Shown one piece after another: positions 1-6,166 of a DNA stretch of 6,242 bases. Position numbers and translations under genes: made by a program. Under the pieces are notes generated by a model. That model did no database searches. It saw only the letters and a program-made list of their open reading frames with translations, and was not told where the DNA came from. The DNA is from Desulfocapsa sp. (GTDB taxonomy: Bacteria; Desulfobacterota; Desulfobulbia; Desulfobulbales; Desulfocapsaceae). The DNA is taken from positions 1-6,242 of the forward strand of contig JAOZLM010000138.1 in NCBI GenBank assembly GCA_029934815.1. The letters run 5' to 3'. Every line of letters starts with the position of its first letter. Positions within the stretch are counted from its first letter, which is position 1.

Positions 1-62
1 TTCCGGAAGAAGGAACAACTGTGGAAATCAGATTACCGGCTATGGATCAGCTACCAGGGTAA
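1..62 (+). CDS. C-terminal end of a probable sensor histidine kinase (partial)
   Basis: Reading in frame from base 3, 19 codons run to a TAA at 60-62 and give a C-terminus containing EGTTVEIRLPA. A Gly-Thr-Thr/Ser-(hydrophobic)-x-(I/F)-x-LP stretch is the usual last beta strand of the HATPase_c domain of sensor histidine kinases, just after the G2 box. The rest of the gene lies left of the window, so the sensed signal and partner regulator cannot be seen. It runs convergently toward rhlB with a 100-base gap. GHKL ATPases other than histidine kinases can end in a similar way, and only 19 residues are visible, so the family call is probable and not certain. Confidence 0.6.
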   Translation, partial: PEEGTTVEIRLPAMDQLPG

Positions 63-76
63 AACTCTTTATTTTT

Positions 77-162
77 CATGATTACCACTAAAGCTCAGCC
101 ACCGCCTGGGTCATTCCGGACTCGCAGAAATCAAACAAAACTAAGGTTCGATGGTAATCATG
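77..162. mobile_element. MITE-like 86-bp element with 11-bp terminal inverted repeats
   Basis: CATGATTACCA at 77-87 is the exact reverse complement of TGGTAATCATG at 152-162. The bases directly outside each end are identical: TTATTTTT at 69-76 and again at 163-170. Perfect terminal inverted repeats abutted by an 8-bp direct repeat are the signature of a transposed element with target-site duplication. The 64-base interior has no credible ORF and contains GTCATTCCGGA (110-120), an 11-mer that recurs at the right window edge. The rhlB stop codon (163-165, read as TAA on the minus strand) lies in the right copy of the direct repeat, so insertion there would leave RhlB intact. I do not recognise the transposase family. 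The flanks are T-rich, which makes the 8-bp match less striking; the inverted repeat is the stronger evidence. A bidirectional terminator is possible, but the 64-base loop is too large for a standard one. Confidence 0.5.
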
Positions 163-1584
163 TTATTTTTTGCGCACTGGCCGTAGTAACTCTTCCGGAG
201 GTGGTTCACAGGGAAGTGCATTTCCGATATACTCTTCAATATCCATCAGATAAAATGAACTTTCCTCATCGGCAAAACTCACTGAGGTGCCGGTTTTTCC
301 AGCCCGGCCAGTACGACCAATGCGATGTACGTAATCTTCAGGTTCGTAAGGCAGGGTATAATTCACCACATGGCTGATCCCTTCAATATGGATTCCACGC
401 CCTGCCACATCTGTTGCAATCATCACCTGCACTTTTCCATTACGAAACATTTCAAGGCGTCGTGTTCGTTTCTGCTGGGGCACATCTCCTGATAACACCG
501 TGCAATCCACACCATCTGCACGTAAACGCTTATAGAGGCTATTTACATCACGTTTCATGTTCACAAAAACCATAATCCGTTCGCCTTTCTGTTGTTTTAT
601 CAGGTTATACAGTACCAGATATTTTTCTGAGCGGGTGGTCATATAAACAATCTGTTTTACTGTTGCTGTTGCCACTTCTTCGACTTCTGTTTCAACAGAA
701 ATGGGTGCGGTACACCATTGGGATGCCAGACGTTTGACATCCTCTGTGAATGTTGCGGAAAACATAAGCGTCTGCCGTTTATCACGGTTTGGAATCTGGT
801 GAATAATGGAGCGTACATCGGGAATAAAACCCATATCCAGCATACGATCTGCTTCATCAATAACCATTATGGCTGCTTCCCGCAGGTTCACCACTCGTTT
901 TCTTGAAAAATCGAGTAGTCGTCCGGGAGTGGCCACAAGAATATCAACAGGCCTGTCCTGCAACTGCTTCATCTGACGCTGATAATCGGTTCCACCATAT
1001 GCCTCACCCACGCAAAGAGGCAGGTATTTGCCAATGTCTCTTGCGTCTTTTGCTATCTGGATGACCAGTTCACGGGTGGGAGCAATGATCAATGCGCGTG
1101 GGGTTCCATTTTTTCGTTTTTGTTGATTCTGACGAATGAGTTGCTGAAAAATACCAGTTAAAAATGCAGCACTTTTACCTGTCCCGGTGGCAGCCCGTCC
1201 CAGAATATCTTTGCCTGCGATTACGCCCGGCATGGCTTCTGCCTGAATAGGAGTACAGTATTGAAAATTTAAATCAGCAATCCCGTGCATAAGCCCAGGT
1301 GAGAGCTGAAAATCGTGAAAACGGCTTTTACCTTCCTGGGGTTCTACTTTAAAAGCTGACTGAGTCCACTTTTGTTTTTTCTTTCGCTCGGGGCGTGCTG
1401 GTGTTGTCGCAGGTGCAGGCTGGGAAGCGGGCACTGTTTTTTCAACTAGCACTGGAGTTGGAGTTGGAGCTGGAGCCACTACTTCTTGTTTCAGCCAAAA
1501 AGCAGAAGAAACCACCCCTGATTTTTTTCTGCGTTGCTGCATCCTTCGGGAAAAAACTTTATCTCGTAATTGTTTGTTTTTCAT
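163..1584 (-). CDS. rhlB: DEAD-box ATP-dependent RNA helicase, RhlB type
   Basis: This is a 473-residue ATP-dependent RNA helicase. In order it shows the Q-motif region (FHDFQL at 89-94 through Q114), motif I (TGTGKS, 133-138), Ia (PTREL, 169-173), GG (197-198), Ib (TPGR, 219-222), motif II DEAD (243-246), III SAT (276-278), V (TDVAGRGIH, 391-399) and VI (HRIGRTGRAG, 420-429). All expected helicase motifs are intact. The wording around DEADRMLDMGFIPDVR and GDVPQQKR matches the RhlB branch, whose members remodel structured RNA and often work with the RNase E degradosome. Residues 1-88 are a basic, then Pro/Ala/Thr-rich, probably disordered extension. There is little C-terminal tail beyond the core. 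The ATG start at 1584 has no clear Shine-Dalgarno sequence; it lies 35 bases after the Nudix stop, so it may share that transcript. RhlB versus another RhlE/SrmB-type paralogue is settled only by family resemblance. Confidence 0.9.
   Translation of the reverse strand: MKNKQLRDKVFSRRMQQRRKKSGVVSSAFWLKQEVVAPAPTPTPVLVEKTVPASQPAPATTPARPERKKKQKWTQSAFKVEPQEGKSRFHDFQLSPGLMHGIADLNFQYCTPIQAEAMPGVIAGKDILGRAATGTGKSAAFLTGIFQQLIRQNQQKRKNGTPRALIIAPTRELVIQIAKDARDIGKYLPLCVGEAYGGTDYQRQMKQLQDRPVDILVATPGRLLDFSRKRVVNLREAAIMVIDEADRMLDMGFIPDVRSIIHQIPNRDKRQTLMFSATFTEDVKRLASQWCTAPISVETEVEEVATATVKQIVYMTTRSEKYLVLYNLIKQQKGERIMVFVNMKRDVNSLYKRLRADGVDCTVLSGDVPQQKRTRRLEMFRNGKVQVMIATDVAGRGIHIEGISHVVNYTLPYEPEDYVHRIGRTGRAGKTGTSVSFADEESSFYLMDIEEYIGNALPCEPPPEELLRPVRKK
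1453..1476. repeat. Four tandem TGGAGY hexamers inside rhlB
   Basis: Four consecutive 6-base units, TGGAGT twice then TGGAGC twice, lie in frame and encode alternating Ala/Thr-Pro (residues 37-44) in the N-terminal linker of the helicase. Copy-number change would alter the linker by two residues per unit without breaking the frame. Confidence 0.75.
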
Positions 1585-1619
1585 AGTGTTTGTTTAACTG
1601 GTCACAAAATCATGCGACT

Positions 1620-2126
1620 CTATTTTTCGATTGGCTTTACTTTTTTTAGTATATCAATGCCATCGGGAGTAAAATCTTCTTTTTCACTTAGTGCAAAAAT
1701 AGCAGCCACATCCATAAAAAATCCGTCTGCCACTTCTTCTTTCTGTAATACAAAAGGGCCATTATGAATGCAGGAAAAGATTCTTCCCCATACCCGATTT
1801 TCATCTTTTTCAAAATATTGATCAAAAAGATGGGTAAACTCTTTTACGCTAACGCCCAACTCTTCCGAAAGTTCACGTTCAGCGGATACTTCGTAGGATT
1901 CGCCAGCCAGTACCACACCACCTGCGGCAATATCCCAACAAGATGGATATAGGTCCTTGGTGTCCGTTCGTTTTTGTAAAAACAGCTGACCCTGATCGTT
2001 AAAAACAAGGATATAACAGGCACGGTGGATAAGACCCTGCTGCCGCATAATCTTTCTTGAAACAGCCTTGATCTCCTTATTGTCCAGATCAACTATCTGA
2101 ACAATCTCTGCACCGGGATTATACAT
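1620..2126 (-). CDS. yfcD: Nudix hydrolase, YfcD family
   Basis: This 168-residue protein has one complete Nudix box at residues 70-92 (G, five residues, E76, seven residues, then R84-E85-L-S-E88-E89-L-G-V), the Mg-binding site for hydrolysing a nucleoside diphosphate linked to another moiety. The flanking wording HRA-Y-ILV, Q-KRTDTKD and CWD-AAGGVV, plus the late RVWG--FSC-HNGPF stretch, closely match E. coli YfcD, which groups with isopentenyl-diphosphate-isomerase-like Nudix proteins. Its physiological substrate is not established. There is no signal peptide or membrane segment, so it is cytoplasmic. The ATG overlaps the 3' end of the upstream cysteine-cluster gene by 8 bases, suggesting coupled translation; only a weak GGAA lies upstream as a ribosome site. 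Confidence 0.9.
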   Translation of the reverse strand: MYNPGAEIVQIVDLDNKEIKAVSRKIMRQQGLIHRACYILVFNDQGQLFLQKRTDTKDLYPSCWDIAAGGVVLAGESYEVSAERELSEELGVSVKEFTHLFDQYFEKDENRVWGRIFSCIHNGPFVLQKEEVADGFFMDVAAIFALSEKEDFTPDGIDILKKVKPIEK

Positions 2127-2766
2127 TCGGTTTGATTCCAGGACGTTCGCAATGAGGTACAGCTGTTGCCGGCGGGCCTTGAATCAGCATTTGAGCGATT
2201 GTGAGTTTAACTCTTGGCAAAAGGTGAATCTTATCACCCATCAGTTCCCGTTCCACTGCCACCAGTCGTTGTAATAATGGGGTACGTTCCATTTGTGGAG
2301 CTTCCGAGTCGTGGACATACTTCTTTTTTACAATCCCCTGACAGCGAAAACAGCCGGGGAAATTTAAGATCTGTCCATCAGGACGACGCATGGCAGCCGG
2401 AACTCCGTGTGTCCTACACACCATCAGTCTGTGTTTATAGAGGATGCAACGCCCCGCTTCATTTAGAGGGCACATTACCTGTGGGCGTTCATCCTGCGCT
2501 TCTGCTGCTGCACAGTCAAGAATATAGCGTTTCGAACGCTCCATAATTGCCTGCTGTTTTTCCTCACTCTGTTCCCTAAATCCCTGAAAAAGATACGCCC
2601 ACTCAGTGTAAGTGTGATGCTGAAAGTAGGAATCACAACAGTTATCCGGGCAACCGTCACAGCTGAATGTTATTGCTTTGGCCACTTCATCATAATCAGC
2701 TTCCATGGCCGCATAAATACTGGCCACTTCTGCTGTTAACGCATCGCTGAGCAAGACTTCGTTCAT
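2119..2766 (-). CDS. YkgJ-family cysteine-cluster protein
   Basis: This is a 215-residue cytoplasmic protein with 11 cysteines. The first group is C36-x2-C39-x3-C43-C44 (CDGCPDNCC). Next come C99 followed by PL, C107 in RCILY, C117 in CRTHGVP, and C139-x2-C142 near FPGCFRC. The CxxCxxxCC start with later CPL, C-(I/L)-Y and CR motifs is the YkgJ/CxxCxxCC family pattern, thought to bind zinc or an iron-sulfur cluster; no reaction is established for the family. I chose the ATG at 2766 over an in-frame ATG at 2787, because a good ribosome site lies just before 2766 and the start then forms an ATGA overlap with the stop of the upstream AMMECR1 gene. That 4-base overlap suggests tight translational coupling. 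Its 3' end overlaps yfcD by 8 bases. Confidence 0.85.
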   Translation of the reverse strand: MNEVLLSDALTAEVASIYAAMEADYDEVAKAITFSCDGCPDNCCDSYFQHHTYTEWAYLFQGFREQSEEKQQAIMERSKRYILDCAAAEAQDERPQVMCPLNEAGRCILYKHRLMVCRTHGVPAAMRRPDGQILNFPGCFRCQGIVKKKYVHDSEAPQMERTPLLQRLVAVERELMGDKIHLLPRVKLTIAQMLIQGPPATAVPHCERPGIKPNV

Positions 2767-3338
2767 GCTTTTTCCTCTGCAAAACATTGCACCTGATAGG
2801 TTTCTATCCGGGGATTGGAATTCTGCCAGGCACTTTCAACCAAACCTGCTTTGCGGCATAAATGTCCCAAAAATTGTTCAACGGTCGGCAACTGATCCCA
2901 GACCTGAGGGAGAAATGTTGCCCTTGCGGTACCTTGGGTTAAAATAACTCCATCAATTCCCGGTCGCAGTTTAGAGATAAGATCCTCTGCATCGCTATAC
3001 TCCAGAACCTTTGCTTGATTTAACACGGAAATATCTATTTCTATTTCTGAAAATTCGTCTGCTGTAAGCGGTGAAAAACGAGAATCATGAAAAGCTGCGC
3101 TCGTGGCATTTCGCTCTACGCCTTCTTTCACGGGTTCGGAAGCCTGTAAATTACCAATGCATCCTCGCAGCTGACCATTTTTTTTGAGCGTTACAAAGGT
3201 TCCATATTTGGTATCTGGTAAAGGCTCCTGCACATCATCACTTCCGGCAGCCACACCTAATCTGCCAGCAATGGTTTGCCGTGCAATCTGCAGCAAGGCT
3301 TTTCCCTGCTTATCACTCAATACCTTTTCCATCACCAT
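2763..3338 (-). CDS. amrA: AMMECR1-domain protein (AmmeMemoRadiSam system protein A)
   Basis: The 191-residue protein is essentially one AMMECR1 domain. It carries the hallmark LRGCIG motif (residues 57-62), preceded by YGTFVTL and followed by NATSAAFHDSRF and SEIEIDISVL. Near the C-terminus are GVILTQG, ATFLPQVWDQLP and FL-HLCRKAGL. All of these are characteristic and the length is normal. In many prokaryotes this domain occurs with a MEMO-like protein and a radical-SAM enzyme (AmmeMemoRadiSam), whose joint reaction is not established. Neither partner is in this window. The start is ambiguous: ATG 3338 overlaps the upstream stop by 7 bases and has GGGAG only 4 bases away. ATG 3332 makes a TGATG junction with a 10-base spacing, and GTG 3335 lies between them. 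Any of these leaves the domain unchanged. Confidence 0.9.
   Translation of the reverse strand: MVMEKVLSDKQGKALLQIARQTIAGRLGVAAGSDDVQEPLPDTKYGTFVTLKKNGQLRGCIGNLQASEPVKEGVERNATSAAFHDSRFSPLTADEFSEIEIDISVLNQAKVLEYSDAEDLISKLRPGIDGVILTQGTARATFLPQVWDQLPTVEQFLGHLCRKAGLVESAWQNSNPRIETYQVQCFAEEKA
2773..2778 (-). promoter_or_regulatory. Ribosome binding site fixing the cysteine-cluster gene start
   Basis: On the minus strand AGAGGA lies 6 bases before the ATG at 2766, inside the end of the AMMECR1 gene. It supports 2766 over the upstream ATG at 2787, which has the site behind it. Confidence 0.75.
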
Positions 3339-4366
3339 TCAACTCCCAGCATCAAGCAGTTTATACCACTGCCGATACCCAGCATTGCTCCTTTTTGCCC
3401 TTGCTCAAATTTACCCTGCTCAATGGCCATAGCCATGGTTATGGGCGCTGAAACAGAACCCACATTTCCAAGGATTGGCAGGGTTTCAAAATTCTTTTTC
3501 TGATCCAAACTTAAACTTTCAAAAAGTAATCTGGCATGGGCTGTGCCCACCTGGTGGCAGAAAAACCGATCCACATCATCTGCGCTCCAACCGGGAGTTT
3601 TAGAAAACTCCTGCCAGGTTGCATGGGCTGTTTCCACGCCACGAACCAGTAACTCCTCGGAGTTGGTATTCATCAACGTTGTTGCATTGCCACTGGCCGC
3701 ACCCTGGCATAAATCAGAATGTTTGGTGTTGGCCTTCCAGGCGCCCCGTATCAAACGTGGTTTATCTTGTGCATCCTGCTCGTTACACATATACAGGGCA
3801 ACTGAGCCGGAACCGATGGTAAGTGAAGCGAAAGCCGGTTTTATTTTTTTCCGGGTTAAAGTCTCATCAGTAAGCAATGCCTGTATGGTCGATTCCACAA
3901 GCTCTTCTGCTGTTTCCCCTGCTACTACCAGTCCATTTTGCACCTGACCAAGCTCGATCATATTGGCCAGCATAACCATACCATCAAGAAACCCAAGGCA
4001 GGCATTGGAGATATCAAAAATCAGGCAATCTGAAGAAAGACCAAGTTTATCATGAACAAACGAGGCCGTTGCTGGTTCCATCATATCCCTGGAAACGGAG
4101 GTGAAAATCAGACATTCTATTGCTTGGGGATCAATACCACTTTTTGTAAATACAGCCTGACCGGCCAGGGTGGCACCTTCACTTGGTCTGGTTCCCGGCT
4201 CCCACAAACGTCGCTCACGAATTCCGCTCATCAGTTCAAGTCTTCCGGCGGGTAATTTCAGACGCTCATACAAAGGGGCAAGCCGATTTTCAATATCCTC
4301 TGATGTCAGGATTCGAGGCGGTAATTCATAAGCGAATGTGTGAAGACAGACTTTGGAGTATTGCAT
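3332..4366 (-). CDS. OleA/FabH-type beta-ketoacyl synthase III family protein
   Basis: This 344-residue thiolase-fold condensing enzyme has the KAS III triad: C123 in NACLGF, H271 in HQVGTAH and N301 in GNVGS, with the closing GIGSGIN loop at 330-336. It looks closer to OleA than to housekeeping FabH. The segment VSRDMMEPATAS (91-102) matches the OleA stretch that carries the glutamate reaching across the dimer (E117 in Xanthomonas OleA; E97 here), and FDISNACL-F-DGM, ETAEEL and LLFES also fit. OleA joins two fatty acyl-CoAs head to head into a beta-keto acid in hydrocarbon synthesis. The genes for the following steps (oleB, oleC, oleD) are not adjacent; the next gene is an AMMECR1 protein overlapping its stop codon. 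Substrate is therefore unknown. It appears to be the first gene of the leftward operon; the ATG has only a weak ribosome site. Family membership is sure, the OleA subtype is probable. Confidence 0.85.
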   Translation of the reverse strand: MQYSKVCLHTFAYELPPRILTSEDIENRLAPLYERLKLPAGRLELMSGIRERRLWEPGTRPSEGATLAGQAVFTKSGIDPQAIECLIFTSVSRDMMEPATASFVHDKLGLSSDCLIFDISNACLGFLDGMVMLANMIELGQVQNGLVVAGETAEELVESTIQALLTDETLTRKKIKPAFASLTIGSGSVALYMCNEQDAQDKPRLIRGAWKANTKHSDLCQGAASGNATTLMNTNSEELLVRGVETAHATWQEFSKTPGWSADDVDRFFCHQVGTAHARLLFESLSLDQKKNFETLPILGNVGSVSAPITMAMAIEQGKFEQGQKGAMLGIGSGINCLMLGVEW

Positions 4367-4420
4367 TTTTTCGTGTGGTACAAATAGATGAGAAATTTAT
4401 GAAACAGATGATTCGGCCAG

Positions 4421-4449
4421 AATGTAGCAGGTATAGGCTCGGAATACAA
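4421..4449 (-). promoter_or_regulatory. Candidate sigma70-type promoter for the leftward operon
   Basis: Read on the minus strand, a TTGTAT -35 hexamer (4449-4444) and a TACATT -10 hexamer (4426-4421) are separated by 17 bases. A TG one base upstream of the -10 makes it an extended -10 element. It would start transcription about 50 bases before the condensing-enzyme ATG at 4366. The -35 match is poor, so the call rests on spacing and the extended -10. Confidence 0.35.
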
Positions 4450-4537
4450 CAAACATCACTACTCCATCCTTTTGCAGGAATGCTTTTGGGGTCACATTTG
4501 AGCTTGTAATTTACCTGCTCTTGCATTAATTCTCAGG

Positions 4538-4550
4538 ACGTTATTAACGT
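4538..4550. promoter_or_regulatory. 13-bp palindrome upstream of the ABC importer genes
   Basis: ACGTTA, a single central T, then TAACGT form a perfect inverted repeat 31 bases before the ATPase start codon, which is a typical place for a repressor operator or core promoter overlap. TTGCAT at 4521-4526 could act as a -35, but no good -10 at standard spacing is evident. It does not match the ArgR box well. The binding protein, if any, is unknown. Confidence 0.3.
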
Positions 4551-4580
4551 AAAAAGCATAACAACTACCAGACTGCTTAC

Positions 4581-5354
4581 ATGGCAAACGCTCCCATATT
4601 AAATATTAGTAATATTCACAAGAGCTTCGGCGATCTTGAAGTATTGCATGGTATCTCACTCACTGCCAATCAGGGAGATGTTATTTCACTGATTGGATCT
4701 TCGGGTTCCGGAAAATCCACCTTTCTTCGTTGTATTAATTTGCTGGAAACTCCTGATCAGGGAGATATCGAACTGGACGGGCAGGCAATTGCGTTCAGTA
4801 CCGATCGTTCCGGAAAACGAATCGCCAGTGACGCCAAACAGGTACAGTCATTACGCACTCGTATTGCCATGGTCTTTCAACAATTTAATCTCTGGTCACA
4901 CATGACGGTGCTGGAGAACGTCAGTGAAGCACCCATCTGTGTTCAGGGGCTTACAAAGGCAGAAGCCAAAGACATTGGCATGGAATATCTTGAGAAAGTT
5001 GGCATTGCTGATAAAGCAAATTTATATCCTGCGTTTATGTCAGGCGGTCAGCAGCAACGTGCAGCAATCGCCAGAGCTCTTGCCATGCGGCCCGAGGCTA
5101 TCCTGTTTGATGAACCGACTTCAGCTCTTGATCCGGAACTCGTGGGCGAAGTGCTCACCGTTATGCGAAAACTCGCAGACGAAGGAACCACCATGATCGT
5201 GGTGACCCACGAAATGAGTTTTGCGCGGGATGTCTCAAACAAAACGCTCTTTCTCCATGGCGGCCTTATTGAAGAACAGGGTGATCCGGGCAAACTGTTC
5301 AGCTCACCCGAATCAACTCGATTACAGCAGTTTTTATCCAGCGCAATGGATTAG
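4581..5354 (+). CDS. Amino-acid ABC importer ATPase (HisP/ArtP/GlnQ type)
   Basis: This 257-residue cytoplasmic ATPase powers uptake of a polar amino acid. Visible motifs are Walker A GSSGSGKST (39-47), the Q-loop glutamine at Q100 in VFQQFNLW, the ABC signature MSGGQ (153-157), Walker B ILFDEPTSALD (174-184) with catalytic E178, and the H-loop histidine H210. The HisP-like insert after Walker A (residues 67-90) and HMTVLENVSEAP (107-118) place it with the histidine/arginine/octopine importer ATPases. The signature has Met where Leu is commonest, a conservative change. It is followed 48 bases later by a matching periplasmic binding protein, the same ATPase-then-binding-protein order as E. coli artPI. 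No strong ribosome site precedes the ATG at 4581, but the N-terminus aligns naturally with the family there. The substrate cannot be fixed from the ATPase. Confidence 0.92.
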   Translation: MANAPILNISNIHKSFGDLEVLHGISLTANQGDVISLIGSSGSGKSTFLRCINLLETPDQGDIELDGQAIAFSTDRSGKRIASDAKQVQSLRTRIAMVFQQFNLWSHMTVLENVSEAPICVQGLTKAEAKDIGMEYLEKVGIADKANLYPAFMSGGQQQRAAIARALAMRPEAILFDEPTSALDPELVGEVLTVMRKLADEGTTMIVVTHEMSFARDVSNKTLFLHGGLIEEQGDPGKLFSSPESTRLQQFLSSAMD

Positions 5355-5390
5355 CCTCACCATTGTGTGAACACTAACTTTAAGAGGCAC

Positions 5391-5395
5391 AGGAG
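5391..5395 (+). promoter_or_regulatory. Ribosome binding site fixing the binding-protein start
   Basis: AGGAG lies 7 bases before the ATG at 5403. It supports that ATG over an in-frame GTG at 5367, which would put 12 arginine-rich residues ahead of an otherwise normal signal peptide. Confidence 0.8.
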
Positions 5396-5402
5396 AATTA
5401 TC

Positions 5403-6152
5403 ATGAAGAAACTAATTTTAACGCTCACTCTGGCAGCATCAGTTATCGCGAGTCCTGCGTTATCCCAGAGTGTACGTATTGGTACCGAAGGCGCTTATGC
5501 ACCCTATAATTATGTAGATGACAGCGGTAAACTTGCCGGTTACGAAATTGATCTCGGTAATGCAATTTGTGCCGAAGCCAAACTGAAGTGTGAATTTATC
5601 ACAAATGAGTGGGATTCCATTATTCCAAATCTTGTGGCTGGTAACTACGATATGATCATGGCCGGAATGTCTGTGACAGAAGATCGTAAAAAGACCATTG
5701 CTTTTAGTGACGAATACTATCCCGCAGAGCCTTCAAGATTTATGGCAGCATCCGGTGATAAGTTTGATTTTGCAGCGCTCAAAGGCAAAAAAATTGGTGT
5801 TCAGGGTGCAACCATGCAGGCAGCTTATGCAGAAGCTAATCTTGCTGCCGGCAACACAATCCTCTCTTTTGAAACATTTGACCAATCCGTTGCAGATCTT
5901 GCTGCCGGAAACATAGATCTGTTACTTGCCGATGGCGATCCTCTTCAAAACGTTGTTGACGCCTCTAAAGGTGCCATGGTTTTTGTAGGTGAAGGAATTC
6001 GTATTGGTGGTGGTGTGGCCATTGGTCTGCGCCAGAAAGATGCTGATCTTGCAGCTACCTTGAATAAGGCCATTGAAAGCCTGAAAAAGAAAGGTGCTGT
6101 TGATAAGCTGATCAAAACATACTTCAAAGACGGACCTTTTTACTCTAACTAA
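5403..6152 (+). CDS. Periplasmic amino-acid-binding protein of the ABC importer
   Basis: This 249-residue SBP_bac_3 family protein captures an amino acid in the periplasm for the importer. It starts with a Sec signal peptide (MKK, a hydrophobic stretch, then ALS-Q with likely cleavage after S21); there is no lipobox cysteine, so it is soluble. The mature start VRIGTEGAYAPYNY and the AGYEIDLGNAIC, EWDSIIPNL and MIMAGMS-TEDR motifs are family hallmarks. R95 matches the arginine that holds the ligand carboxylate in LAO/HisJ proteins. C56 and C63 have the same seven-residue spacing as the HisJ/LAO disulfide. E29 sits where LAO has the aspartate that contacts the basic side chain, hinting at a cationic ligand such as arginine, lysine, ornithine or octopine-like opines. 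Specificity is inference. The permease genes are expected downstream, outside the window. Confidence 0.92.
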   Translation: MKKLILTLTLAASVIASPALSQSVRIGTEGAYAPYNYVDDSGKLAGYEIDLGNAICAEAKLKCEFITNEWDSIIPNLVAGNYDMIMAGMSVTEDRKKTIAFSDEYYPAEPSRFMAASGDKFDFAALKGKKIGVQGATMQAAYAEANLAAGNTILSFETFDQSVADLAAGNIDLLLADGDPLQNVVDASKGAMVFVGEGIRIGGGVAIGLRQKDADLAATLNKAIESLKKKGAVDKLIKTYFKDGPFYSN

Positions 6153-6166
6153 TTTACCAGTGTGAA

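Noticed and set aside
77..162. Inverted repeats as a simple intrinsic terminator for the convergent genes
   Set aside because: The loop would be 64 bases, there is no T run for the leftward direction, and the abutting 8-bp direct repeats point to an insertion instead. A secondary role in ending rightward transcripts remains possible.
77..162. Integron attC-like recombination site
   Set aside because: The arms lack the RYYYAAC/GTTRRRY core boxes and there is no second inner box pair.
78..377. 99-codon plus-strand ORF across the rhlB 3' end
   Set aside because: It is antisense to intact rhlB codons, has no ribosome site and has no recognisable domain; it begins inside the left inverted repeat.
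2767..2787. Upstream ATG adding MFCRGKS to the cysteine-cluster protein
   Set aside because: The ribosome site AGAGGA lies downstream of this ATG and fits the ATG at 2766, which also makes an ATGA overlap.
4326..4526. 66-codon minus-strand ORF in the divergent gap
   Set aside because: It spans the candidate promoter and runs into the condensing-enzyme gene in another frame; no family resemblance or ribosome site.
4521..4534. ArgR box before the importer genes
   Set aside because: The stretch beginning TTGCATTAATTCTC only loosely resembles the consensus and has no tandem partner.
4891..5293. Overlapping ORFs within the ATPase gene on both strands
   Set aside because: They are frame shadows of a gene with all ABC motifs intact and show no domain of their own.
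5367..5402. GTG start giving the binding protein 12 extra residues
   Set aside because: The extra residues are Arg-rich and disrupt the signal peptide, while AGGAG is well placed for ATG 5403.
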